Shown: positions 1 through 11,847 of the stretch, piece by piece
Layout: the number at the start of each line of letters is the position of its first letter
Position numbering within the stretch: the first letter of the stretch is position 1
DNA from: Garcia nutans
Taxonomy: Eukaryota; Streptophyta; Magnoliopsida; Malpighiales; Euphorbiaceae
Direction of reading: 5' to 3'
DNA: 64,000 nucleotides
NCBI GenBank assembly: GCA_947685225.1
Contig: CANTUV010000051.1
Coordinates: forward strand, 3,968,001 to 4,032,000
Position numbers and translations under genes: made by a program
Notes under the pieces: model-generated
Database searches by the model: none
Seen by the model: the letters and a program-made list of their open reading frames with translations, nothing else
What the model was told of the DNA's origin: nothing

Positions 1-1513
1 AAAAGAAACTGAACAGTTTCTATATAAGGGAAACATAATGAAGGCACGAATAGAAGGAATTGGGACTTACAGATAGATCTTGGACACTGGTTGTCATTTA
101 GATCTTGAAAGGTGTCTTTATGTTCCTGATTGTGCCAGGAATTTAGTTTTTGTTGGAATGTTGGATAATAATGGTTTTAATATTAAGTTGGTAATGGTAC
201 ATTTTCTTTGTATAAACATAAGTACTTTTATGGTTCTGGTACTTTAATTGATAGTTTATATCGCTTTAATCTTGATACTAAATTTGTGGAATCTCTGTTT
301 AATGTTGAGCATAATATAGGTAATAAACGTAGTGCATATGATGAATGTTCTGCTTTCTTATGGCATCAAAGATTAGGACACATTTCCAAAGAAAGGATTT
401 TGAGGTTAGTGAAAGGTGGAATCTTACCTCAATTGGATTTTACTGATTGGAATGTGTGTATAGATTGCATTAAAGGCAAGCAAACTAAACACACATTAAA
501 GAACCCAGCCATAAGAAGCAGTGAACTTCTTGATCTTATACACACTAATATTTGTGGTCCTTTTGACGTTCCCTCTTGGGGCGGTGAAAAGTATTTTATC
601 ACTTTTATTGATGATTTCTCACGGTATGATTATGTATATTTACTGCATGAAAAGTCTCAATCAGTGGATATTCTAGAGATATTCATTAATGAGGTGGAAA
701 GGCAGCTAAATAGAAAAGTTAAAATTGTGAGGTCTGATAGAGGTGGTGAATATTATGGTAAATTTAATGAAAATGGACAATGTCCAGGTCCATTTGCAAA
801 ATTCCTTGAAAAGCGAGGCATTTGTGCACAGTATACAATGCCTGGTACGCCTCAGCAGAATGGTGTAGCTGAGAGGCGAAATCGTACTCTGATTGAAATG
901 GTTAGGAGTATGTTAAATAATTGTTCTGTACCTTTATCATTATGGGTGCATGCATTATATACTGCTGCATATTTGCTTAACAGGGTTCCTAGTAAAGCAG
1001 TTCCTAAAACCCCTTATGAACTGTGGACAGGAAGGAAACCTAGTTTGAGGCATCTTCATATTTGGGGTTGCCCAGCTGAAATTAGGATATATAATCCACA
1101 TGAAAAGAAGCTTGATGCTAGAACAGTTAGTGGATTTTTTATTGGATATCCTGAAAAGTCAAAAGGGTACATATTTTATTGTCCTAACCATAGTACAAGA
1201 ATCATTGAGTCTGGAAATGCTCGTTTCATTGAGAATGGTCAATTTAGTGGGAGTAGTGAACAACGTAAAGTGGATTTGCAAGAGATTCAGGTTAAGGATC
1301 CAATTCAGACAAATTCTCCTAATGTCTCTTCTTCTATTGTTGTTCCTTTTGTTGTATTACGGGCTAATAAAGCAATTGAACAACAAAATAACATTCCAAT
1401 CCCACAAAATGATCATATAAATGATGAGCCTGAAAATAATGAACAAGTCACAAATGAGCAAGTGGTTTCACAAGAAATAGCATTACGGAGGTCAGAAAGA
1501 CAAAAAAAGGCTA
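1..1513 (+). pseudogene. copia polyprotein: protease end, zinc finger and integrase
   Basis: Bases 1-207 translate, with an in-frame stop, as the end of a copia protease region. From 208 one frame runs to the stop at 1525-1527. It holds the GAG-pre-integrase finger (H..H near residues 53-58, C84 and C87, then KGKQT) and an integrase core. The family's catalytic triad is D-D-E. Here the second Asp (D177 in RSDRGGEY) and the Glu (E222 in AERRNRT) are present, but the first Asp is Asn (N114 in HTNICGPF, codon 547-549). The tail is the usual hydrophilic stretch before RT. The frame is lost in an A run at 1502-1508, where a one-base indel shifts into the RT frame. Positions are counted from 208, an arbitrary point inside the polyprotein. 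Confidence 0.92.
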
Positions 1514-3129
1514 GCTATTTCAAATGATTATGTGGTATACTCTCTTGAGCATGAATGTGATTTGAGCATTGATAAGGATCCAGTCTCTTTTCAGGAAGCC
1601 ATGGAATGTAGTAATTCTGAAAAGTGGTTTAATGCCATGGAAGAAGAGTTAAAGTCAATGAGTGATAACAAAGTTTGGGACTTAGTAGTGTTGCCTAAAG
1701 GTTCTAAACGAGTCGGTTGTAAATGGGTCTTTAAGACTAAACGAGACTCAAAAGGCAACATTGAAAGGTTTAAGGCCAGACTTGTTGCTAAAGGTTATAC
1801 TCAGAAAGATGGCATTGACTATAAAGAGACATTTTCTCCTGTTTCTAAAAAGGACTCTTTAAGAATCATTATGATTTAGAGCTTCACCAAATGGATGTAA
1901 AAACCGCTTTTCTTAATGGTGAATTAAAGGAGGAAGTATATATGGAAGGTTTTGTGACCACAGGAAAGGAAAATTTAGTGTGTAAATTAAAGAAGTCAAT
2001 ATATGGACTAAAACAAGCTTCTCGTCAATGGTACCTTAAGTTTAACAGTACAATTACTTCATATGGTTTTATAGAAAACACTGTTGATCGGTGTATCTAT
2101 ATGAAGATTAGTGGGAGCAAGTTCATTGTTTTAGTCTTATATGTTGATGATATTCTTCTTGCTGCAGATGATATTGGCATGATACATGATGTAAAGGAAT
2201 TTTTCTCTAAGAACTTTGAAATGAAAGATATGGGTGAGGCATCTTATGTGATAGGAATAGAAATATTCCGTAACAGATCACAAGAATTGTTAGGATTGTC
2301 TCAAAGAGCTTACATTAACAAAGTATTAGAGAGATTTAGGATGGAAAAGTGCTCTGCATGGATAGTTCCAATTCAGAAAGGAGACAAATTTAGCGAAATG
2401 CAATGTCCTAAAAATGATTTGGAGCGAAAAGAAATGGAGTCTATTCCTTATGCCTCAATAGTTGGGAGCTTAATGTATGTTCAGACATGTACTCGACCGG
2501 ATATCAGTTTTGCGGTCGGAATGTTGAGTCGATATCAAAGTAATCCCGGAATGAATCATTGGAGAGCTGCAAAGAAAGTACTTAGATATCTACAAGGCAC
2601 TAAGGATCATATAGTCACATACCAGAAATCCAACCATCTAGAAGTGGTAGGATACTCGAATTCAGACTATGCCGGTTGTGTAGATTCGAGAAAATCTACA
2701 TTTGGCTATATGTTTCTCTTGGCTAGAGGAGCAATTTCATGGAAAAGTGGAAAGCAGTCTGTCATTGCTACTTCCACTATGGAAGCCGAATTTGTGGCAT
2801 GCTTTGAGGCCACTGTTCAAGCATTGTGGTTGCGGAACTTTGTCTCAGGTCTAAGTATTGTCGACAGTATAGCTAGACCGTTGAGAATTTATTGTGATAA
2901 TTCTGCAGCTGTCTTCTTTTCTAAGAATGATAGGTATTCTAAAGGTGCTAAACATATGGATTTAAAATACCTATCTGTGAAAGAAGAAGTGCAAAATCTC
3001 AAAGTGTCAATTGAGCATATTGGTATTGACTTGATGATAACGAATCCGTTAACTAAAGGCTTACCGCCCAAAACCTTTATTGGCCATGTAAAGAGGATGG
3101 GCATTATAGATAAGTCCTTGTTAGTATGA
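1514..3129 (+). pseudogene. copia polyprotein: reverse transcriptase and RNase H
   Basis: After the frameshift, 1514-1879 encodes the RT amino-terminal part (CKWVFKTKRD, RFKARLVAKGY, ETFSPV). It stops at 1877-1879 just after SLRIIM. The next frame, from 1891, resumes with MDVKTAFLNGEL and runs to 3129. The residues normally between these motifs are missing, as expected from a short deletion. The RT catalytic box YVDD is intact (about 2140-2155). RNase H follows, with SNSDYAG, STMEAEF and the YCDNSAA box, ending near GHVKRMGI as usual for copia. Only 325 bases separate the stop from the LTR. RT and RNase H motifs look catalytically complete, but the polyprotein cannot be made in one piece. Confidence 0.93.
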
Positions 3130-3440
3130 TGTTCATATGTACATATGGTTATTTTGCTCATTATGTTGTGACACTTAAGAATTCAATTAAAGATGGATTT
3201 TGCTTTATTTAATTGTTGTCCACATTATAGTTGTATACATTTATTGGTTGAGTGAGATAACAATGATGTTGAAAGCAACGATGTATTGTTTGTTGTATTT
3301 TCTCAATTAAAGTATTTTTGTGAATTGAGGTGGTTTGTGATATATGGAAGGGATCATGTCGACTTAATGACTTGTGACTGCCATAATCCAATCATTTTAA
3401 TTCCAAATAAAAGTTAATGGATATTAAAGTATGCGCATGG

Positions 3441-3454
3441 ACCAAGTGGGAGAT
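3441..3454 (+). other. polypurine tract of the copia element
   Basis: A purine-rich run (ACCAAGTGGGAGAT) lies directly before the TGTTAG that opens the 3' LTR. Plant copia elements prime plus-strand DNA from such an AAGTGGGAGAT tract. Confidence 0.85.
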
Positions 3455-3941
3455 TGTTAGATTATTTTAATAATCTATAATGTGGCCCATATAATTATGT
3501 GACGGATTTATTTAAAGACGACCGATTCTAATTAAAGTTGACCCGAGATGATGGTTATTGGGTTTAAAGGTTAAGAACCGGTTTGGGTTTAAATACCCTT
3601 TCCTCTAATTATTAAATAAGTAGAGAAATAAAATAAAATGATTACAGTTTTTATAAAACACGTACGGTTATTTTATTTCTTTAATGACATTCTCTGACCA
3701 TCGTGAGAAAACCTAAAGAAAACAGATTAGAGGGAAACAAAACAATTGAACGCAGAACTCGGTTTTTCTACGGAACAGGATCAAAGCCATGGATCAAAAT
3801 ACGCTTCCGATTATTTTCTTTTATCAAACATTGACTAGAACTAAAGATCCATTATAGTTTTTATGCTTACATAAACTTTACATTGCCGGTAAGCTTTAAC
3901 TTGCCCCATGAATTCTAGTACACTAACAGGTACTTCTAACA
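3455..3941 (+). repeat. copia 3' LTR, 487 bp
   Basis: It begins TGTTAGA and ends TCTAACA, a perfect 7-bp inverted terminal pair with the TG..CA ends of an LTR, and it abuts the polypurine tract. A TTTAAATACCC box near 3588 is a candidate TATA element. The 5' LTR is outside the window, so neither LTR divergence nor the target duplication can be read. Confidence 0.9.
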
Positions 3942-4297
3942 CAGCCCATCCATTGTTGTCCCCACACTGCAATTATCTACTTGCATTGCATTAGCTAAAT
4001 TGATTCCATAACCAACCCATCAATCAAATCCAAGAATACAGCAAGTAAAGCTGTCAACTAGCCCTACTTAAAATTTTTAGCCAGTTAAAATTTGTTTTCA
4101 AATTCTTCATAAGCCTAGCTTCCCCTGAAGCTAAGCCTACTAGGTAGAGTTTTTGCTCTATTTTATCAGCTCAGCTTATTTTAAAGTCTCTTATGCCTTT
4201 CTAATCAATAGGACACATCACAATGTTCGATTTTCGCCCATATCAAGCTTAAATTCCAACCCAAAACTGTTGGAACTTAATTAGATACATGTTAGCA
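3942..4297. other. flank between copia LTR and ENT pseudogene
   Basis: 356 bases with no coding potential that I can recognise. This would be promoter or 5' UTR of the transporter. No convincing TATA box seen. Confidence 0.4.
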
Positions 4298-4760
4298 ATG
4301 GAAAATTTGGAAGTTGAGAAAGGAATCGGAGAACAACCTGAGCCAATAATATGAGACTCCTAGAAGATTGCTTATATAATCCATTTCTTGCTTGGTGCTG
4401 GTAATTTACTTCCTTGGAATTCTTTTATCACAGCTGTAGATTACTTTGGCAATCTTTATCCGAACAAACATGTTGCGAAGGTCTTTTATGTAGGTTGCAT
4501 GAGTTCTTCAGTTGTAATTCTAATTTTTGTGATTAGTAGAGGTGGCTGGAGCGAGAAATTTACTTATAAGATGAGAATGAACTTGGGTTTTTCTCTGTTT
4601 TTTCTGTCTTCAATGGTGGCTCCAATAATTGATTGGGCTGGAATACCAAAGGGATCCTACAGTTTAGCTGATGGGTTAATTGGAGGAAGTCTCATAGGAT
4701 CAGCAGGAAAGCTTCCTCAAGAGTACATGCAAGCAGTTTTTGCTGGAACTGCCTCTTCAG
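4298..4760 (+). pseudogene. ENT nucleoside transporter pseudogene, exon 1
   Basis: Translation from the ATG at 4298 gives a start typical of plant equilibrative nucleoside transporters: an acidic N-terminus, then KIAYIIHFLLGAGNLLPWN, the ENT signature of the first membrane segment. It continues to GSLIGSAGKLPQEYMQAVFAGTASSG. ENT proteins move nucleosides across the plasma or vacuolar membrane with 11 membrane segments. Two in-frame stops (TGA 4352-4354, TAG 4361-4363) fall between the start and the first membrane segment. About 15-20 residues that functional relatives carry between APIIDW and LADGLIGG appear deleted (from memory of the family). The exon ends with G of a split Gly codon at a consensus GT donor (4761), matching the acceptor at 13265. 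No intact ORF is possible. Confidence 0.88.
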
Positions 4761-4975
4761 GTACTATTTATATCATATAAAATTACAATTTATGATTCAA
4801 CAAATTAGGAAACAGAAAGAAATAGTAGGACATTAAAAAGATTTTGGTTTTTTGCAAAGAAATTCTACCGTCTTAATTTGATGCAGCATAGCGCATCTTA
4901 AAAGAACTGTTTTTGCCTTTTATGGCAGATTACCTTCACTGTTCATCTCAAAGAAACTCTTTCTTGAAATTGCAT

Positions 4976-4980
4976 GCTTC
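4976..4980. repeat. target-site duplication of the Athila-like element
   Basis: GCTTC directly before the 5' LTR is repeated exactly after the 3' LTR (13164-13168). It marks an insertion into the ENT intron. Confidence 0.93.
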
Positions 4981-6295
4981 TGATAACTTGTAAATCCAAC
5001 ATGTTCTTGTTCATAATTTTATGCTGAAATTGTCATTATTTGTGCTTAAAATAGAGTTTTTATTTGGTTTATTATTTTTATGCTAGGAAATGTTAGATTT
5101 GGTGAAAATGAAGTAAATAGGAGCATAATGGAAGAGTTTTGGAGCAAGGATGCAACTGCTGGAATTTCAGAGTGGAAAATCAAGACTGCCAGGCCTTACT
5201 CTTGGGCAAGACTAAGTGCAAAGGAGCTGTTGACGGGCAGCATTTAATTGTACAGCTGGCCCACACGTTTTAATCACGTTTTATACTTATTTTGGAGCGG
5301 AGGAAGATGTAAAAAACACTGTGTTTTGGGTCTTTATGTGATATATTTAGTTTGGCCCCACTTTGGGGGATATATAAGTTAAAAATTAGGTTTTGAGAAG
5401 AGACTTTTTGGCCGCCCTAGGATTTATTACGAATTTCAGAACAATTTTCAGAATTTGACGATGTTTTCTTCAACAGCCATGCGTGGCTAATCATCTTGTT
5501 CAGTTAAGGCTTAATCCAAGGTAGAAGTTTGATCATGATTGTGAGATTGAATTGAACTTAATAGAATTCTTTGATTTACATTGCATTTATATTCTTTCTG
5601 TGGTTTATTGGGAAAATATATCCCTTAGTGAAATTCTATTGAATGATTTAACAGAACCCGTTATTTGTTTGATAGCAATTTCCATGACTATTCAATTGAA
5701 TCGAATCCGTAATTGTTTGATTAGATTGATGTAGTAGTGATTGGTATAATTTAATTGGGTAGAACCTTTTGGGTTATATCAAGGAAGAGTATAATCTGAT
5801 TTAAATGGATACTCGTAGTTTCTGTTAATTAGGGCAAGGTCCTACTAGATTTAAGGCTGTTAACAGTTAAATCCTTCGTCGTACTTAGGTTTGCTAGTTA
5901 ATTAGGGGTTATTATTAGATCGTATCTTAATAACCTATTAATAAGGTAGGATTGGTTGGGTCGACGTTCTTCCTGGCTATAACTTGTCTGTAATTTGAAT
6001 TAAAGGATTATTCTTGAATCAATGATCAATCAGTTTAAACTTCGAACCACGGTATGCCTTAACTGAATTCTTCCCCATCGTTTCAGGTTTTATATTATTT
6101 TTGTTGCTTTCGTTTTTAATTTTAATTAATCTCGTTCCAATTTTAGATCCCCCATTTTAATTTTTAGTTTTATTTTCAATTCTGGTTAACTTTCGGCAAG
6201 CTAGTCCCTAGGGTTCGACCCTTCTCACCCTATTTACAAGTTTTCTTTTGTAGGAAGAGCAGGTTTATTATTTTTGGTGGCTTCGACACCCATCA
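4981..6295 (+). repeat. 5' LTR of the Athila-like element
   Basis: Runs from TGATAACTTG to CATCA. It is matched end to end by 11848-13163. Short open frames inside (such as 5552-5734 and its 3' LTR counterpart) are chance ORFs. Confidence 0.95.
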
Positions 6296-6300
6296 AATTT

Positions 6301-6318
6301 TGGCGCCGTTGCCGGGGA
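6301..6318 (+). other. primer binding site, tRNA-Asp
   Basis: TGGCGCCGTTGCCGGGGA begins five bases after the LTR end. It is the perfect complement of the 3' end of plant tRNA-Asp(GTC), the primer used by Athila-group elements. Confidence 0.93.
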
Positions 6319-6350
6319 CTAGTTAACTTTATTGTTTGTTGTCTTTTTGG

Positions 6351-8975
6351 ATGACCAGGTCTGAAAATTTGCCTATAGAATTTGATCCAGAGATAGAAAA
6401 GACAGCCCGTGCATTAAAGAAGAAAACTAAGGAACGAAGGTGGGCAGAAGCAACTTCCTCATCTGATTTGGAAGGAGCAGCTGCTGATTTGGTTGATAAT
6501 CCCACAGAAATTGAAGAAGGAAGTCTAGTGCAAGAAGATTCCTCAACAGATTCTGATAGAGAAGAAGTGATGGCTGATAACCGCACAGTTAGAGAGCTAC
6601 AGGCTGCCCCTGTAGAGCAGCAGCCTATGTGCATCACTTATCCGAATTTGGAGGTGCCTTTTGAGCTGAAATCGGGTTTGATTCATCAGCTACCTACCTT
6701 CCATGGAATGAAGACCAAGAACCCACACAACTTTTTGAAAGAATTCCATGGAGTTTGCTCTAGTATGAAGCCTCAAGGTGTTACGGAGGAGCAAATTAAG
6801 TTGAGAGCATTCCCGTTTTCTCTCAAAGATACTGCTAAAGAATGGTTGCTTAACCTACCACCGGGTTCTATAACAACATGGCCCGAAATGGGTTGTGTAT
6901 TTTTGGAGAAGTATTTCCCCGCTTCTAGGGCTGCCATTATTCGAAGGGAAATATGTGGTATTAAGCAACGAGTTGGAGAGAGCCTTTATGATTACTGGGA
7001 GAGATTCAAGAGGTTATGTGCAGCTTGCCCGCAACACGGGATGTCAGATCAGTCTTTGATCCAGTACTTTTATGAAGGAATGGTAGATATGGAGAGGAAA
7101 ATGGTTGATGCTGCAAGTGGGGGAGCAATTGTGAATAAAACTCCAGCCCAAGCTAGAGAGATCATAACTACTATGGCAGCAAATTCACAGCAATTCAGGC
7201 AAACTGAAGAGCCTTCAAGAAAAGTCTACCAGGTAAGTAATTCTTCTGTAGATGATAGACTCAACGAACTAACATCTATGTTTAAAACCTTTACTGCAGT
7301 ATTCAATGCTCATGCAAATGTATGTGGATTGTGCAATTCGCCTGATCACCCGACAGACTTGTGTTATCAAATACAAGATGATCAGGAACAAGTCAATGCA
7401 ATGGGTGAATTTTTCGGGTAGCCCCGAAGGCCATTCCCTAATTCATCTAATGAAGGATGGAGAAATCAGCAGAATTATGGCTATGGGAATAGGCAGAATT
7501 TCCAACAAGCTAGACCGCCTCCTCAACAAGCTTCCAACTCAAGTATGTCTTTGGAAGACATTGTTAAAGCTCTTGCCACTAGCACGGCCACATTTCAGCA
7601 AGAAACTAGGAGGGAATTGAGCGGGATTACCACCAACATGAATGCCTTACAACAAGAAACAAAGAGGAGCTTGCAAAACTTGGAGACCCAAGTCAGCCAA
7701 CTTGCCTCTTCCGTGAGCAGGTTGGAGAATCAAGGAAAGTTACCCTCTCAAACAGTTGTAAACCCAAGAGAAAACGTAAGTGCCATCACTTTACGTAGTG
7801 GAAAAGAGCTAAATACAACAGCCCCGAAGAAAGACAGCAGTAGGTCGAAGAAAGAAGCTGAAAAAGAGGTAGAAATTCAGCAAAAGGAGGTTCCCAAGCA
7901 AGTTGAAAAGCAGCAGCCCGAGACGTTTGTTATACAGCCTCCCTTTCCTGAGCGGTTGAGGCAATGCAAGAGGGAGAAAGAAGAGAAAGATATCCTTGAC
8001 ATCTTTCGCAAGGTTGAGGTAAATATTCCTTTGCTCGATTTAATTAAGCAAATACCTCGATATGCAAAGATTTTGAAGGAATTTTGTGTAAGTAAGAAGA
8101 GGCAAGCTGAGGTTGAGAAGGTAAGTGTAGGGGAGAATGTCTCCGCTATTTTGCAAAGAAAACTTCCCCCAAAATGCAAGGATGAAGGTATGTTTTCTAT
8201 CCCATGTAGAATAGGCAATGTGCAATTTAAGAAAGCTATGTGTGATTTAGGTGCTTCAATTAATGTTATGCCATTATCTACTTTTTCTTCTTTAAATGTG
8301 GGTGAGTTAAAGAAAACTAGCATTTGTATTGAATTGGCAGACAAGTCCGTTATCTACCCGGAAGGGGTGCTAGAAGATGTGTTAGTTAAAGTATATGGTC
8401 TTATCTTTCCTGCTAATTTCTATGTTATTGATATGAAGGATCCTAAATCCTCTAATTCTTCTAAAATCATTTTAGGGAGACCATTTCTTAGGACAACTAG
8501 GACTAAAATTGATGTTTTTGATGGTATTCTTACCATGGAGCTGGACGGTGAAGTTGTCAAATTTAATATGTATAGTGAACTTAAGGATGTTAGTGTTGTG
8601 TCAAATGTGAATGCTATATCTAATGTTGAGTTTGGTATTGAAAACTCTTCTCAATTGAATGATAAAAGTGAGTTAAATGTGGTTTCTTGCAATAATTCTG
8701 ATATTGATTGTACTAATAAGTTCAAAGAAAAAGTTTTATTTGATGAGAAGTTGCAGGTTGAGAATGAGAAGAAGGAAATGAAATTGGGTTTGAGACGATT
8801 GCCGAATCGCTTAAAATATTTGTTTATTGATGATAAAGACCCAATTGCTTTGATAGTGCCCAAAGGATTAAGTAGTGGGCATGGAAAGAGGTTAATTCAG
8901 GTGTGCAATGAGTACAAAAATGCGTGTAGAAGGGCAGGACATGCTGCCTATGGAACCTGGATGGAGCTCGGTTGA
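6351..8975 (+). pseudogene. gag-protease ORF with one nonsense codon
   Basis: One frame from the ATG at 6351 to the stop at 8973-8975 (874 codons), broken only by TAG at 7419-7421, a likely CAG to TAG change. The retrotransposon Gag domain spans about residues 100-285 (LPTFHG, LRAFPFSLKDTAKEWL, FLEKYFP, ESLYDYWERFKRL). A zinc-knuckle-like cluster follows near 7326-7365 (CGLCNSPDHPTDLC). Downstream of the stop come a coiled-coil-like stretch (repeated QQET, LETQVSQLASSVSRLE), the box NVSAITLRSGKEL, and an aspartic protease with the active-site box CDLGASINVMP (about 8243) and ILGRPFLRT. The frame ends without any RT. Gag forms the particle and the protease matures it. Just past the stop, a GGGAGGCAACCCAAG box resembles one seen after the ORF of related gag-only elements (memory). 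Confidence 0.9.
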
Positions 8976-9598
8976 AAATTCAGGAACGTCTAGCCTAAGA
9001 CGTTAAATGAGGGCGCTTTCTGGGAGGCAACCCAAGCCTAATAAATTTTATATTTTTTTCTTTTCTTTTTATTTGAATTTTCTGCACTTGTTTTTATTTT
9101 TCTTAAAAAAATTAATTAAAATTAAAAAAAAAATTAGTGTCATCTTCTTCCTTGGTAACATGTTTTGTTTTGCTGGAAAGTCTTGTGTGAGGTTGAGGTT
9201 TAAACCTGTCTTTAATGGTTAATGAATTTTATTGGTGGTAAAAAAATATATAATAATAATAAGTGAATAGTGTCATCTTCTTCCTCTATTAGTTTCTGGA
9301 AATGCTGTGTCTAAAAGAAGTTAAAAGTTGATCTTTAATGATGAACGGATTTCTAATGATGTTGTAAAAGTTCTATTCATTATATTTGTTGAGTGTTAAT
9401 GGGTTAAATAAGAGCTTCTGCACTATTTACTTTTACCACCATATGTTTATTTACTCTAATATTTTAACTAACTTAAGTTTTTATTATTTTACAGATAGAG
9501 TAAAACAAATAAAGGCCAAATTACTCCACCCTTTTCTCTCAAGACCACGACCAGCCACCATCCAGCAGCCCCCTTTTCCCTTTTCCCTTTCAATTTTT

Positions 9599-9830
9599 GA
9601 AAATCCAGCATCTCTCTCTCTCTCTCTCTCTCTCAATTTCGTAATCCATCAGCCTCTCAATCGAAAATCCAGCAGCCACCATCTTCTCTTCCCCATCCAG
9701 CAGCCCCAACAAACCCAAAAACCCAGCATCTCTATCTCTCTCTCTCTCAATCGGAAACCCAGCAGCCCCTTAATCGAAATCCAGCAGCCCCAACAATTTC
9801 AAAACTCCAGCATCTCAAGCCCTCACTTTC
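9599..9830 (+). repeat. degenerate tandem repeat with (CT)n and CAGCAGCC motifs
   Basis: Two to three diverged units of about 115 bp, each built as CCAGCATCT-(CT)n-CAAT..CG followed by CCAGCAGCC. The first holds (TC)12 at 9611-9634. It reads as a Ser/Gln/Pro-rich frame (9386-9901) that I regard as fortuitous. The composition resembles a plant 5' UTR, so capture of host transcript DNA is possible. Confidence 0.7.
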
Positions 9831-10100
9831 GACAACCACCAAATCTTAATCTTGGGGATTTTCAATTTTTTCAATTTTTCATTTTGGGGGTTTTCTTCTA
9901 AGTGTGGTGATTTTCAATTGGGTAAGTTATGACTTAGGTAAATCGCTTGGTTCAAAACTAACTTATCGCTGAGGTTTGACAAGCAATTGTTCGGCAATAA
10001 CAGGGCAGTATCTCTACACCTCCACTCTCTTTTAATTTTATTTTCTAGAGATCCTCTTCTTGTGGTTGATTATGATTTGTCCACATTGAAGACAATGTGT

Positions 10101-10120
10101 GAAATAAGTGTGGGGAGGGG
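10101..10120 (+). other. second polypurine-tract-like sequence
   Basis: GAAATAAGTGTGGGGAGGGG followed by ATTTGATA closely mimics the authentic tract and LTR start (ATAAGTGTGGGGAAATTTGATA at 11831-11853). The preceding GACAATG also parallels GGACAAGCATGG. Confidence 0.6.
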
Positions 10121-11830
10121 ATTTGATATGAGAATGTTTTTGCTGCAATTTTTGGGACTAATTTATGTGATTGAGACAGCTGAAATTTCTGTAATTTTTG
10201 GAACTGATTTATGTGATTGAGACATCTGGAATTTTGATTATAATGCTGAAATTTTGAGCTTTCTGTTGATTAATAGCTGTTGCCATGTTGCTTGTTTGAT
10301 TGTTATGCGTTATAGTTCGCTATTGTCAAGTTTTCCCCTTTTTAATGATGGCATTTGATATTTTTGTGTGATTCTGCTGCTGCCATATGCTTAATTTATG
10401 GTATGAGACTTGACTTTTGAAAATGTGACTTTTGAGTTAGGAAGATTAGACACTTATCCCATGACATTTCGAGTAAATTTTTTGCAATTTTGATGTGTTA
10501 AACTGATTTTGGGATTACTCATTGGGCTGTTTATGTTTTTAAACATGACTTGAAACTCCTAGGAAGCCTAGAGAGGAGAACTTTGCTTTTGTGACTTGGT
10601 TTGACCGTTGTGAGAACCTTAGACGATAAGGCTTAGCGAGCGGAAACCATAACTTGAAATTGACCATCATTGCACTCATGAGTCTTAATTTAAATTGTTT
10701 ACACTTTGAATTCTCAAAATGGTTTTCAAAACTTAGTTTCTTTGGATAGGTGTTTTTGAGAGCAATTTCCGAAGCCAAAAAATTAGGATAGCTTCCGAAC
10801 ACTAGAACTTTCTTCTACGTTCCCTTGAGGCGAAATCCTAGGCGAGTCTCAACTTTGGAAATGATTTAGGCATTCTCTTGGCCGATTCATTAATCCTTTT
10901 ATGTTTTTCCCACCTTTGCGTTACCGTTTTTTCACCCCCTTCTAGCCTACGAAGTATGCTAAACGAGTACTTAAAAATTCTTTTCATAACCCACAATATA
11001 ACCATATAAATTAAAAAGCCTTCGCTTACCTCCCTTTTTGCGAGAAAATAGTCTTTTCAATTATTTGTTGAGCACATACATATGTTAATAATTTGGGATT
11101 GACACAATTGCATTTTGTTTAGTTTTGGAATAAAATTATCTCTTCAACCCATGTTTCTATGTATATTTTTCTTGGGTTCAATTATTGTTGTAGGGTGTTC
11201 TTTAAAAAAAAGAGAAAAAAATTCAGAAAAAAAAATGAAAAAGAAAAAGAAAAGAAAAAAAAAGAGTAGTTTGTATATAGAATTTTGTAAGCCATTGTTG
11301 TTGTTCTTTTTCAATGCAATTATACTCGTTTGGGCATTCAGGATAGATAATTGTGCGTTGCTCTATTGAGGTTACTTGTTAAAAGACTTATTTTCTCGTA
11401 TTTCTTATCCTTACATTATCCATATCTTTTGTAACCTTCACCTTAGCCTAACCCGAGTAAAAGACCTATTGATCCTTTGTTGAGATTTGTCCTACATTAG
11501 TGGATAGGGAATTTGGATGAGAGCTTATGGTTGTTCATTATTTGGTTTTCTTGAAGCTATGAAAATGTGTTTTATATGCTTTGTTAATTGCTCAATAAAA
11601 TGCCTATCGATTCAAACTTCGTATGTGTGCGTGTGTGTTTTAAGAATTCTTAGTGTAACATTTTTCGATTGAGTTCATGATGATGGAATGATATTGACGG
11701 TTTGGTATCCAATTGCGAGGTTGAGTTGTTTGCGGTTTTTGCATATGTTGGATTGATTTTCATGGTGAAGTTGTGGTCTCCTATATGGATTGATTTTGAG
11801 CTTTGAATCATGCTTGAGGACAAGCATGGG

Positions 11831-11847
11831 ATAAGTGTGGGGAAATT
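11831..11847 (+). other. polypurine tract of the Athila-like element
   Basis: ATAAGTGTGGGGAAATT directly precedes the TGATAA of the 3' LTR. Confidence 0.88.

Larger units (their letters stand above)
1..3941 (+). mobile_element. Ty1/copia LTR retrotransposon, 3' portion
   Basis: The domain order end of protease, GAG-pre-integrase zinc finger, integrase, reverse transcriptase, RNase H, polypurine tract, LTR is that of Ty1/copia (integrase before RT). The 5' LTR, PBS, gag and most of protease lie outside the window. The reading frame is broken at least three times, so the copy is dead. The 3' LTR ends 356 bases before the ENT pseudogene begins. Lineage within copia not assigned. Confidence 0.95.
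8976..11847 (+). other. non-coding 3' spacer of the Athila-like element
   Basis: About 2.9 kb where autonomous relatives carry pol and an env-like region. No conserved protein is visible in any frame. It contains a CT-rich tandem repeat block (9599-9830), a polypurine-tract-like copy (10101-10120), an A/G-rich run (11208-11265) and the true polypurine tract at its end. Confidence 0.8.

Noticed and set aside
5552..5734. 60-codon ORF, repeated at 12419-12601
   Set aside because: It is the same chance frame in both LTRs of the Athila-like element, with no domain.
9386..9901. 171-codon Ser/Gln/Pro-rich ORF
   Set aside because: Its composition is entirely due to (CT)n and CAGCAGCC repeats in the retroelement spacer; no start context or homology.
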